This document shows, one piece after another, positions 35,021-46,607 of a DNA stretch of 64,000 nucleotides (its first letter is position 1; every line of letters starts with the position of its first letter). The stretch lies in the NCBI GenBank assembly GCA_012064385.1, contig QRDG01002512.1, positions 87,124 to 151,123 on the forward strand, read 5' to 3'. The notes below the pieces were generated by a model. It was not told the origin of the DNA. It searched no databases and saw nothing but the letters and a program-made list of their open reading frames with translations. A program made the position numbers and the translations under genes. The DNA is from Puccinellia tenuiflora. Taxonomy: Eukaryota > Streptophyta > Magnoliopsida > Poales > Poaceae.

Positions 35021-37610
35021 GAGATAAGATACCAATTAAAAATAAGATACCAATTAGAATCAAGGATACCAAAAGAATGGTATTGCTCGAAAGATATCAA
35101 GTAAAAGAGATGACAAGAAATAAGGTATCAAAGCTCCCATAAGAGATATCAATTGAAACAAATATCTATGATGGAGATATCAAATTCCAATTAATACCAA
35201 TTGACGGTACCAAAGCAAAGCCGAAGAGCATCGAAGATAAATATAGAATACATGCTCTAATGACATTTCTCATTCAAGAAGACAAAACACAAAACGAGAA
35301 AAGAGAAAGCAAACTCCCAAGAGAGAGCAAGGTTACAACAAATAAACCAAACACTCTCTACACTTTTCATGATGGCACAAAGCATCAAAGGAAAAAGGTT
35401 TGTCTTCCATAAACACATAAGATAGAAAATCAAATGCCAATTGAAAGGGTCAAATATTAATTGATAAGATAATATTGTAAATAATAAAGGAAAGCTCCCC
35501 TGAGATTCGTGCATCACCTTAGGATTTGCATTTGAGTACAAGATACACACAAAAGGGATCATTACTCTCCATATGCTATCTAAGAACACTAAACGAGATC
35601 AATAAAACACAAGGGTCCATAAGAGGCAAGGAAGACAACGGGAGTCAACATGAAAACTTGGCAAGAGATGAGGCAAATAACAGTAAATGCCAATGTAAGG
35701 ACAATCCAAAATATTCTACCACAAACATGAACATAAATTGTCCAAGGACAATGAGTATTTGGAGTTATTTTCCCGGTGAATAGAGATATCCAAGATCATC
35801 CTCACAAAATAAATCATATGGCAAATGATAAGAAATAAAACACCTATTTGGATATAATTTGTTGGTAGCTCTAACTTATTCAAACCAACCGGCAAAGCCA
35901 TGGTTAGAGTAAGATGGAGCAAATGGTTTCTCAAAGTGTATGGAAATGCATATTTGAGGATAAACACACCAAGCAAAACTGAAACAAACAAGATCCAAAA
36001 GAAAATCAAATAGAAGCACTCAATAAAATTGGAACTTGTTTAAGCTAACATTGCACATAGGAATAAGATAATTTATAATATCAAATCTAAGCGGCATAAA
36101 CCTAAAATGTTCACATTTTCTAGGATTGTAATATGCACATAGCTTATTACTCCCCCATAACATGATAAAACCCATTTCTATTTAACAAGAGGCAAATAAA
36201 ATCCAACTAGAGAAATTAATGGACAAATTAGAAATTGAATTTCTCATGAATGTGACATACCACATAGAGGCTAGATAATCTTGTTATATCAATACTAAGT
36301 GGTGTACACCATGAATACACATTTTTAGGATTGTGAAGTGCACAAAGCATATCACTCACCGAAAATGGTATAGTCCATTAATCTCTCAAAAGAGCCAATT
36401 GAAATCAGCACAAGACCCAACACAAAGTTTACACATATATGGTGCGCAAAGTAAGATACACAAGCTTGATCTCTCAAGGTAAGTAAGAAGCACAACATAT
36501 ACAAGCACATCCTAGGAAGAAAACTAACACATGCAAGGGGGCAAGTAACTTTCAATGTAAGTAAGTTAAATACAAGTTACCGCAAGGAGGAACATTGGAT
36601 ATAAGATATATATGTGATAACCCAATTGACTTGGCTTGAGGAGATACAACCATGAACATCCCTTAATTCTTCAAAAGATAGCCAAGTCTCCAATGTCCTC
36701 CAACACAACCTATTGATCAAGTTTGAGCTTGTTGGTCCCCAACCAAGTTGGATCCCAAGAGGTTAGTCCCAATAGTTTTGACAACCCAAATGGTTCTTTT
36801 GTTGACTCCACTTTGAGTTCTCACATATTTGGCAACCACATTACCAACCCTATCCTTACTAAGAGAATAAACATCATCAATTATAATAGGGTTGGATAGG
36901 GTACCAGTGGTGCATGAAGAAGCCAAATGCCCCTTCTCACGGCATAGATAGCAACATCAACTGTTCTCTTTCTTCTTGATAGGATCCTCAACTTGAGGAG
37001 CATTGACTTGAGTCTTCTTAGGAGGTGGCCGTTGTTCAACACGTGGTTGAGCATGAGATTGAACAAGAGGCCGCTTCCCTAGTTGATTCACACTAAGAGG
37101 CTTCTTCTTCATTGGGAAAGATCTAACATGATTCCATTCTACCTTGCACTTGAAGCAAGTAATCTTGGCCGAATTCTTACCTTGTTCTTGGCCCTTCTTC
37201 TTGTCAATCTTGGACTTGTTGTTGTTGTTGGAGTTGAATACAAGTCCACTCTTGTCATTGTGGGATTGTTGCACACTCAACATGTTGTAAAGTGTGGTCT
37301 TCCCTTCATGACGCTTTTCCAAGCCATTCTTCAAAGAATTGGCTTGGGCCTTGAGCTCATTCCTTTCCTCTACATGGTTAGTAACAACACAAGAACTAGA
37401 GGAGGTAGATGCATCACTGTTAGAGCAACAAGGCATGGAAAGTAATTCATCACTTGATGTACCAACATTGTGAGTGGATGAACTATTAGGACTAGCACAT
37501 GGCAATATAGCAATTCTACTAGAAATAGTGTTATTGTCCACATGAGGCCCACAAGATGTTACCTTTGTAGTGATAGCCTCATGAGCTAACTTTAGCCTAT
37601 CATGGGATAC
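35021..37610 (-). mobile_element. M2: internal fragment of an F1/M1-type gag-only element
   Basis: Minus-strand counterpart of about 3760-6130 of F1, including the CAATTGGTATTT-rich stretch and the GGGGGAG tracts (plus strand CTCCCCCAT at about 36150). It is cut on the left by the Athila-like LTR and on the right by the G1 LTR at 37611. Its own LTRs are not in the window. A gene island lies between it and M1, so the two need not be one element. Confidence 0.7.
36717..37541 (-). pseudogene. Gag C-terminal half of M2
   Basis: The minus-strand ORF 36957-37541 and the following 36717-36926 match the F1 gag from its serine/cysteine-rich middle to the end. Here the first zinc knuckle keeps CFKCKVE, which is mutated to a stop in F1, but the later histidine and cysteine positions are altered (NHVRSFP). 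The second knuckle is broken by a stop near 36953. The reading ends DQQAQT as in F1. Different lesions in F1 and M2 point to independent decay from an intact gag. Confidence 0.75.
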
Positions 37611-39135
37611 TGATGCATGTAAAATGTATACATAAACTTTGCATTGTAATACTCATATTTCAATCATATTTGCATCATGTAAGGGTTATATCATTGTTTT
37701 ATAAGGATTTTGGGAAGATTTCACAGTTTTCCTATTTTTCTGGAATCAACCCTGCACTGGCAGAAAACCCTATTTTTTATATTTTGTTGTTTCAGGGACC
37801 CAAACGACGTCCAAATGACCTAATATTTTGCGGGGATGATTTTTTGGAAGGAACGAAGCGTAGGAGCGAAGGAAGTGAACAAACGGAGACCCGAGGGCCG
37901 AAAGAGGTCGGCCCACGCGGCCAGATTCCTTGGCCGCGTGGGACCCCCATCTTGGGCCTCGTGGCTCCGATGCCGTCCGTTTTCGTCTCCGTGGCTTCGT
38001 CTTGACCTAAAACCGACTATAAAAATAGTCCTCTGAGGAGTTTCGCGAGGGAGCGCCGCAGAAACACAGAAACCACGAAACAGAGACCTGGAATTGCAGA
38101 TTGGAGGGGGAAAACTCCGGCGGGGCGCTGTCGGGGTGGTCTCCATCTTCTCCAACATCTCCACCATCATCACCATGATGAAGGGGGAGTAGTCCACCCC
38201 CTGGAATTTGGGTTTGTGGTGGTAACTTGATCTAATCTCTCTATGTATGATCATTGTTGAAGTCCATATGATGTGCCTTGCATAAGTATGGATCTATCTA
38301 TGTAATTCCTATGGTGGATATTGTGGTATGAGATGATATTTGTTATGCATTTACCGTTGTGTTGGATCTTTCATGACTTGTCATACTTCGGAGATATTCT
38401 ATGATACATGTGATGGTTTGATTTATGCATAATGCCTTGTTTATCCATGTCATGAGGTGATTGACACCACCAAGTGTAGGTAGATGAGAGAGATGTGGTC
38501 ATGCACACGGAATATGAATCATTGCACTAGTGTTTAGAATATTGTCCATTATGAAGTTTGATGTATGTAGGTACGGGATGGCCGATGTGACAACGACATA
38601 TGTATTGAGTGACACAATACAGCCCAGCATCCTTTATCTGGGGGTAAAAAGGAAGAAGTATGATGTGGGAGTGACAACAAACCACGCTAGCCTTACGAGG
38701 GTGACCTAGCAACACAAATGATTATTTTCTTTCAACTATGTGTTTTAGGACATGTAGCCTTCATAGAAGTTTACCATTAAAGCATGACAATTGTGTGTAC
38801 TTTTTATCTATAACATGATAATCACCATAGATGGGAGAGAGGATTGAGTGAACCCATGAACCCATGTCCATTGTTTCTATAAGAGAAAACCTTTGTCTTG
38901 TCCTCTTGCATTGAAGAGGATTGAGACACTTTTACATTCTTGTTTTGTTACATTAAACTTCCATCCATTAAATCAACCATCTTGTTCTTTAAACCTGTTT
39001 AGTGCATAATCAACTAAAACTTGTGACACTTTAGTTGTAGGGAATAGATTACTTTTCCTTCTTGCTCCTGCGGATCGATACCCTACTTCCACATTGAGAG
39101 GTGCTACAGTGATCCCCTGCTCTTGGGGGTTATCA
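37611..39135 (+). repeat. 5' LTR of G1 (1525 bp)
   Basis: Starts TGATGCATGTAAAATG and ends GGGGGTTATCA. A TATA box TATAAAAA at 38018-38025 follows a GC-rich stretch. The primer site follows 10 bases after the end. Confidence 0.9.
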
Positions 39136-39145
39136 AGTACTTTTC

Positions 39146-39163
39146 TGGCGCCGTTGCCGGGGA
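39146..39163 (+). other. Primer binding site of G1
   Basis: TGGCGCCGTTGCCGGGGA, the tRNA-Asp-like site of Athila-lineage elements. Confidence 0.92.
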
Positions 39164-39270
39164 GCGTAGCGCTTAAGTTTATATTCTTGTGTGCACTAGA
39201 CTTTAGATTTATTTTATCTTGTTTTATATCTTACAATCATCTAACCTTGGGGAGGTTCCTTTAAACTTGT

Positions 39271-39994
39271 TTGGTTGTGAGTTTCTCATTAGCTTTACTT
39301 TTAGTTATGTATCAGTTTATACTCTCCTTATTTGAAAAACACAAAAAAATTAGTTCATTTGTTATGTTCGTGGAATATATGAGTCACGTACTTATGCAAC
39401 CCCCTATGGTTGGATCAATTAATGTTGATAAAAAAAGGTTTATAATGGAAGCATTAAATGTAATTGGCCATGGATTATGTGATAGGTATAATGTATCTTG
39501 CTGCATAGATCAATATCCTAAGCATCTTAATTTTCAATGCAAGCTTGAGAGTATGCCTATAATTGCCTCTTACCATAATAACGAAATTATGACCACTGAT
39601 ATGAAGGCAGCCGAGGAATTTACTATTGTAATGGGAATTCTTGAGATAGTTATTTAATATAGATAAAGCTCGTAGCCTCACACCAAGACTTGCTACAACA
39701 CTTGAACAACTCTTGAAACACTTTTGTAAGAATACCTATATCCTTGAATATTATAACAATCTTGTTGCTATCAAGGAGAGATCTAATGGCTTGCAGGAAC
39801 AAGAAGAATATAGAGAAGAGGAAAAGGTATTAGAGGATTGCCCATATCCTTACTCACCATGCTATTTTGATTCTGATTCTGATGATGATCAACACATTCA
39901 AAATGATATTATTATTGATAATAGCTTTGAAAGTGATGAGGAATTTGGTTTAGATATTCTATATGATAGTGCTTTAGATGATGGTCCTATTTGA
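39271..39994 (+). pseudogene. Conserved acidic ORF of G1, interrupted
   Basis: Two pieces, 39271-39657 and 39713-39994, separated by a stop and a frame change. It matches the intact ORF of G2 (45594-46607) in layout: a hydrophobic start, a segment with D-x-Y-x-[VI]-S-[CY]-C then L-N-F-[QE]-C, a IASY..NE segment, an E-x-F-x-x-x-x-G segment, a long acidic run, and SALDDGPI near the end (KALDDGPI in G2). I recognise no gag, protease or polymerase motif. Its function is unknown. Its presence at the same place, directly after the primer site, in two different elements suggests it was maintained. Confidence 0.65.
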
Positions 39995-42943
39995 GAGCTA
40001 GGATCAAACAATAGTGATTTGCTGTCCAGAAAACAGATTCCTAAGCTTCACTGTGAAGAATGTTAAAAATCACAGAAGAGGAATTTTGACCTGATATTTT
40101 ACGACAGAAATATTCAGTTTTTATTACACATTTCATTAGTTCAAAGTTTTCTGATTTGAGCAACATAAGTGCCTCTAAAACTTCGCTCCTTTCAGGCTGT
40201 CCAGTTTTTGACAGATTCTGTTTTTATTTTGGATTAGTCTCATTACTGTGTTTTGTGTGGTTCTTTTGATCAAAGAGCAAAACATAACCTTAGTAACAGT
40301 ATTTAATGTTTAGAATCAACTCATTATATGTCTTTGCTGTACCTATGAGGATTTAATTTATGGAGACACTAACCCCTCTAATCAAGTTTTATGTTGAGTT
40401 TTGTGTAAAGAGAATTTTCAAGTGTAAGAGTTGAGGGTGATGAACAAAGATCAAGAGAGACAAACACTCAAGCTTGGGGATGTTACCCCTAGAGTCACCC
40501 AACATATATCAAATAAGGACAAGAATTCAAGCTTGGGGATGCCAAGCCACCTCACTCCAACCATCTTGATATCAAGTAAGAAGCCTAGCTACATGGCTAT
40601 AAAGAAAGCGCTTTACGGGAGGCAACCCGGTTGTTTTTATTTTTGATTTTCTTTGTGTCCTCTTGCTATAACAAGAGATTTAGTTTTTAGTTTTGTTTTT
40701 GGAATTTTTAATAAAGTGCCAAGTTTTACCCATTTTGGATTGAAAAAGTTGCTTATTGTATTCGGAGATTTTATTTCAGCACAAATCTGTGCACGGTATG
40801 ATTTTTCACTCCTATTCTGTAACTCCGAATGAGCTGATATTTTAACTGTAGTTGAAACTTTTCATCCTCTTTAAGAATGAATTGTTTCAGAATTTTTCGA
40901 CATATTTAAGTAGGGTAGAAAAATGCGTTTTGCTGCTGCTATTTTTCTGGACAGATTCTGTCCCATTTTGTTTAATGCATTCTTTGAACTTTTAACTTGA
41001 ATCTTTTTTATCCAATTAAGTTTATAAGTAGGCATAAAACATTATACAATTTCTGGACATTCATATGAATTTTTGTTTAAGGATTTTATGCAGCAAGCAA
41101 TTCATTTTTCTATCACTACTAATGTCACCCCACAGAAAAGAAATGGGAGAAACGGTGTTTTGAAGTTTTTTCACAGGGATTAGAGGAGATGCACCAAGAG
41201 CTATCCAAGGATGGTGAAGACCATAAGCTTGGGGATGTGAAGACAACCCCACTGGACCAACACTCTCTTGGTTTGCACACGTCTAACTTTTGTTTTTCGA
41301 TCAATGCACTTTATCGCATAAACTTGGAGCGTCTTTTATTTGCCTTTTATTTCGGTTTGATTTTTTGTTTGTCTTGAGACCACCACTATAATTTATACAT
41401 GAGAGAGCTACTGGAAATGTGGGTTTAATTAAGTTGGATGCTATTAAAAATATTGGGAAAGGGATGTTTGAGTTGATTCAAAAAGGATACATATAGTTGC
41501 ATGATTCATGTGCTTTTTAATGAGTGTTAATTTGCAAGTGTTTTATCAAGAGCTATATTTTATTCATGTTTTGATGCTGAATGTTACTTTACTTTGTTTA
41601 ACATGGATTGGTTAGTTCTATGGACACGTGTGCATGCATTTAGACGGTTAACTTCCTCCCTTTTGCTAGCCCAAAAATTCCAACAAGTAAAAACTTGTTT
41701 TCCAACACATTCAACCAAAGTTTTTCCAGTGAGTCCACCATATCTACCTATTAGCTTTATGCTATTCCGAGTATGTTTATCATGTTAATTTGTATTATCT
41801 ATACCTCTGAATTTAAATGCTTATGTTATTGATTGTTATGGGAAAAGTTGGTTAAAAAGCTCTCACACCTTACTTTTATTGCACTTAATAAATATGAACC
41901 ATTGTGATTAAAATAATGAAGCTGTGAGCTTGACAAGAGTCTTGGTTGGGGGTTAGCCCATATGTGCTGTCACATGGCAAGCTTTCAACATGTTCTTAAT
42001 TATATTCAGTTGATATCATGTACTTTTATTTATGGATGCCTATCATAGTGCCAAATAAATGTGGAAACTAAGTAAGTTTAAGTAGTTTGTACAAATGGCT
42101 AGAGAGACACCTGGGCCGCTAATCTATGCCATGCATCATTCATGGTGAAAATTTACTTACATGCTATTGTGAGCCTTCAGTGATGCACCTCATAATAAAA
42201 AGCTATATCAATAGTAAATAAAAAGGGTGTTGAGATTGTTCATTATGTTTGTTTGTCTTGTCATTTTGACATGGGCTTGTTCCATGTCCTGGGACAAGAG
42301 GTACCCCAGTTGACCCTCTTGATGATGCTATTTTTACAATGAATTTAACTTGAAGTTGCTTGGTAGCCCAAATTGAGTAACACCATGGTGTAGGTACTCG
42401 TATTCACGGGGCATGTTTCAACCCATACTTTGTCAAGCACACTACTCATATTTGCTTTCACTTTAAACTTTAACCATTCAAGATGCTATGATAGGGGTAA
42501 TGAGAGCTTGACACCAATGAATACCACATTGCAAACATTAACTTAAGTAGAAGCATTTGGAAGTTAGATGAAACTTATTCATGTTTTACCTCTACTCATT
42601 TATATATCTTTCCAGAGTGTCCACCTTTTATATTCAGATTTACAAGAGTACTCTATGACCACCATAAGATGTTTTTTACTTTTCATTATGCATACATTTG
42701 GTCCATAGTACTTTTTTCTATGTTGCACTTTGTGAATTATCATTGAACATCCTTACATTGAATATTTAATATCACTTCATAATCTATCTTGCATATTGCT
42801 ACTCCTTTGAAGAATGAATCATTTGACTTTATGTAGCAATAGTAATCATCTTTGATATCCATTGATAGTATTAAAATGCAAAGTCCATGTAGGTTTTATC
42901 ACCTTCATACTCGAGGACGAGTATAGGTTAAGCTTGGGGATGC
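39995..42943 (+). mobile_element. Non-coding 3' internal region of G1
   Basis: No ORF of interest. It carries four copies of AAGCTTGGGGATG (40470-40482, 40529-40541, 41225-41237, 42930-42942), the last directly before the 3' LTR and so the functional polypurine tract. A hairpin motif GGGAGGCAACCC stands at 40617-40628. ACAGATTCTGT-type words recur near 40210 and 40954. Confidence 0.7.
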
Positions 42944-43823
42944 TGATGCATGTAAAATGCATACATGAACTTTGCATTATAATACTCATATTTCAATCAT
43001 ATTTGCATCATATAAGGGTTATATCATTGTTTTATAAGGATTTTGGGAAGATTTCAATGGCTGTGTGGGACCCCCCATCTTGGGCCTCGTGGCTCCGATG
43101 CCATCCGTTTTTGTCTCCGTGGCTTCGTCTTGACCTAAAACCGACTATAAAAATAGTCCCCCAAGGAGTTTCGCGAGGGAGCACCGTAGAAACACAGAAA
43201 CCACGAAACAGAGACCTGGAATTGCGGATTGGAGGGGGAAAACTCCGGTGGGGCGCTGCCGGGGTGCTCTCCATCTTCTCCAACATCTCCACCATCATCA
43301 CCATGATGAAGGGGGAGTAGTCCACCCCCTGGACTTTGGGTTTGTGGTGGTAACTTGATCTAATCTCTCTATGTATGATCATTGTTGAAGTCCATATGAT
43401 GTGCCTTGCATAAGTATGGATCTATCTATGTAATTCCTATGGTGGATATTGTGGTATGAGATGATATTTGTTATGCATTTACCGTTGTGTTGGATCTTTT
43501 ATGACTTGTCATACTTCGGAGATATTCTATGATGCATGTGATGGTTTGATTTATGGATAATGCCTTGTTTATCCATGTCATGAGGTGATTGACACCACCA
43601 AGTGTAGGTAGATGAGAGAGATGTGGTCATGCACATGGAATATGAATCATTGCACTAGTGTTTAGAATATTGTCCATTATGAAGTTTGATGTATGTAGGT
43701 ACGGGATGGCCGATGTGACAACGACATATGTATTGAGTGACACAATACAGCCCAACATCCCTTATCTGGGGGTAAAAAGGAAGAAGTATGATGTGGGAGT
43801 GACAACAAACCACACTAGCCTTA
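42944..43823 (+). repeat. 3' LTR of G1, truncated
   Basis: Begins TGATGCATGTAAAATGC right after the polypurine tract and follows the 5' LTR closely except for a deletion of about 180 bp. The TATA box is at 43146-43153. It ends where the G2 LTR starts at 43824; the remainder is not found in the window. Confidence 0.85.
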
Positions 43824-45420
43824 TGAGACATGTCAAACGTATCTATAATTTTTGAGTGATCCATGCTAGTTTTGTTATATTGTCACATGTTTTTACTGTC
43901 ATTTATATTATTTTTATGTATTTTGTCGGACTAACCTATTGACAAGATGCCCAGTGCCAGTTCCCTGTTTTTGTATTTCAGAAAATTTACTTCTGGAATA
44001 TTCTCGGAATTGGACGAAAATTTACGGAGAATTTTTACTCGACGAAAGACACCAGAAGACCAAAGGGGAGCCTGAGGGGCCACCCATAGGACGCATGTGG
44101 CCTCCTGCCGCGACCCCCCTAGGACCCGCGGGTGGGGCCCGCCCCTGCTCCTGGGGCACCCCCTCGGCCCCCTCCGACGCCTATAAAATCCCTTTTAACC
44201 TAAAAACGTCGAGCCGGCCATTATTTTCCAGAAACTCGACCCCGACGCGCCGTCACCGAAAACCCTGGTTTGGGGTCCAATCTGAAGCTGATCCCGGTAC
44301 TCTGCCGGAGGGGAGATCGATCCCGGAGAGCTCTTCATCGCCATGCCTTCCTCCGGGATGAATTGTGAGTAGTCTCACCTTGGACTATGGCTCCATGGCA
44401 GTAGCTAGTTGGTAGTCTCTCTCTCTTGTGCTTCATGTCTTATGATCTTGTGAGCTGCCTAACATGATCAAGATCGATTATTGTAATGCTATGTGATGTG
44501 TTTGCTGGGATCCGATGGATTTTGAAGTTATGTTCAGATTGTGCATGATTCTTATATGAGTAATTTATGTTCTTGCATGCTCTCCGATGTGCGTAGTTAC
44601 TTTGGCCAAGTGATTGTGTGTATCTCCAAGAGAGGGTATTTATGCTAGATAGTGGGTTCATGCCCCCTTTTGTTCCTGGGCACGAGTGACAGAAACGTCT
44701 AAGGGCGAGGGTGTGCTGTTGCTACTAAGGGTAAAACAGCGGTGTTAATGTCTCTTTTGATATTAGTATTGCTTACTTCATGCACTTTACTTTATGCAAT
44801 TGTCTGTTGCTTGCAACTTAATACCGTTGGGTGACAGGCTGGATAGCGATCCCACGATGGACTTTTTAGACAAAGACGCAGTTGGACTCAACGGTCTTTG
44901 TTCCTTGTCGTGATGCCTCCATAAATATTATCATGTCCTTTTTGTCATAGCTAAATTGGGTTTGTGTCATGATCTTGTCAATTGCCTAGCTGTAATTCGT
45001 TAACCCATCACATGCATATTTTATTTACTTGAGAGACTCCACTAGTGAACCCATGGCCCCCGGTCCATCTTTTTACATTGTTTACAACCTCATTTACTTG
45101 CTTTTAATCATCATTACTCCTCTGGTCACTTTTCATATTTTATCTATTTCATCATACAATTAACCGCTTTGTGTTCTACGAGACCGGAGAGATTGACAAC
45201 CTCTCCGCCGTTGGGGACAAAGTATTTGGTTGAGTGTGTGCAGGTCCACGTCTGTTGAAGGTATCCCTAAGCGCCAGAGATCTTCAACATTCACCTCGTT
45301 GTTGATTTCAAAGTCCTACTGGTTCGATAAACCTCGGTTCGTTAAACGAGGGAAAACTACTACTAGCTACAATTCCGCTTTCGCTTGGGGCACCACCCAA
45401 CTTATCAATATCTACCATCA
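43824..45420 (+). repeat. 5' LTR of G2 (1597 bp)
   Basis: Starts TGAGACATGTCAAACG, a common opening of Triticeae Gypsy LTRs, and ends TCTACCATCA, 10 bases before the primer site. The probable TATA box is TATAAAA at 44182-44188. Confidence 0.82.
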
Positions 45421-45430
45421 AGCAGTTTTC

Positions 45431-45448
45431 TGGCGCCATTGCCGGGGA
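45431..45448 (+). other. Primer binding site of G2
   Basis: TGGCGCCATTGCCGGGGA, the Athila/tRNA-Asp-like primer site. Confidence 0.9.
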
Positions 45449-45593
45449 CTTTGGAGCTACAGCAAGGGGAGTATCATACTCTCAATCTCTTTACTTTGTT
45501 TTTGTCTTGCTTGCTTTATATCGCGTTTAGTTTATTTTCCTGTTTCAAAATTTTAAAACCCCAAAAAAAATTTGTGTAGTCTTTATTTTCGTA

Positions 45594-46607
45594 TTGTTAG
45601 TATGCTTAGTTATTTACCTGTTCTCAATGGTTAACTTCTTTGAAACTAGATCTTATTGGCAAGGCGGGTTCACAGAGGAACAAAAAGAATATTATAAGGA
45701 ATACCGCTTGTCTCAAAAAGGGATACACTTATGGAAAATAATAAATCAACTGAACAATTATTCTAGAGACTTGTGCTTTAAATATGACATATCCTATTGT
45801 TGTGATGAATCTTCATGCTGCTTGAATTTTGAACACCTTCCTTTCCAATGTGCTTGCAATGATAATGAAACCTTAGCATCCTATGCTAAGGGAAACTATG
45901 ATTTTTATGATGTGAAACCTATTGAAGAATTTATTGCGTGGAAGGGTGCTTATGAAATTTCTTCTTTGATTGAAAATGATGATGATGCTCCTTATAAATC
46001 TGAAAGTTTTGCTATATTTAAATATTGCATGGATAATTACAAAGATGAAAATTCTTATATTACTGAATATCTTAAGGGTTTATCTCCCCCAGAAGAAGAG
46101 ACTAATGCCGTGCAGGAGCCTATGGAAGAAGAAATTGTTGAAACTGGAAGCTCATTAGATGAAAACGAGGAGGAGAGTGACGAACAAGAGGAGGAAGAAT
46201 GGAGTAGCTACCCATCTCTACCTTCTAATGAGAGTAACTCTCTAACTCATACATTATTTGATTGTCCTCCTTCCTTACAAAAGGAGAATGAATGCTATGA
46301 TCCCATTGATTCATTTGAAATATCCCTTTTTGATAAAAATGATCTTGTTATTTATGATAATCCATGCTATATTGATAAATCTTATGATAATCCTTTATTT
46401 GCTACAACCAATGAGATGCATGATAATGAGGAGTTGTGTTTAGAAAGTTCATATGATAAAGCTCTTGATGATGGTCCTATATTACTTGATGATAAAAATT
46501 ATAATGGTATTGAAAGTGGGTTTAATCCCACTATTTTTGAGATGGACCGAAATTATGTGCTTGTAGATCATGAAAAGCCTGTTTTAAGTGATAATTATAT
46601 TATTTAG
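45594..46607 (+). CDS. Acidic ORF of unknown function in retroelement G2
   Basis: 337 codons without a stop, starting 146 bases after the primer site, where gag normally lies. Residues 1-14 are hydrophobic (MLVCLVIYLFSMVN), so the first or the second Met (residue 12) could be the start. A cysteine-rich part follows (YDISYCCDESSCCLNFE, then LPFQCACND), then YAKGNYDFYDVKPIEEFIAWKGA. Residues about 165-210 are strongly acidic (E/D runs), and the C-terminal third has repeated acidic/aromatic units and KALDDGPI. No zinc knuckle, capsid domain, protease or polymerase motif is seen. A broken homologue sits at the same place in G1. It may be an accessory protein of a non-autonomous Athila-like lineage or a heavily changed gag; I cannot decide. 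Confidence 0.6.
   Translation: MLVCLVIYLFSMVNFFETRSYWQGGFTEEQKEYYKEYRLSQKGIHLWKIINQLNNYSRDLCFKYDISYCCDESSCCLNFEHLPFQCACNDNETLASYAKGNYDFYDVKPIEEFIAWKGAYEISSLIENDDDAPYKSESFAIFKYCMDNYKDENSYITEYLKGLSPPEEETNAVQEPMEEEIVETGSSLDENEEESDEQEEEEWSSYPSLPSNESNSLTHTLFDCPPSLQKENECYDPIDSFEISLFDKNDLVIYDNPCYIDKSYDNPLFATTNEMHDNEELCLESSYDKALDDGPILLDDKNYNGIESGFNPTIFEMDRNYVLVDHEKPVLSDNYII

Larger units (their letters stand above)
37611..43823 (+). mobile_element. G1: non-autonomous Gypsy element with an acidic ORF
   Basis: Two LTRs (37611-39135 and 42944-43823, the second cut short) enclose 3.8 kb. The primer site is Athila/tRNA-Asp-like. The only coding remnant is the acidic ORF at 39271-39994; no gag, protease, reverse transcriptase or integrase is visible. 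The 3' LTR lacks about 180 bp present in the 5' LTR (after GGGAAGATTTC) and is interrupted at 43824 by element G2. Confidence 0.85.

Noticed and set aside
17949..37610. M1 and M2 as parts of one minus-strand element that enclosed the two genes
   Set aside because: About 15 kb of gene island and unrelated LTR sequence separates them and nothing shows transduction; two separate elements are simpler.
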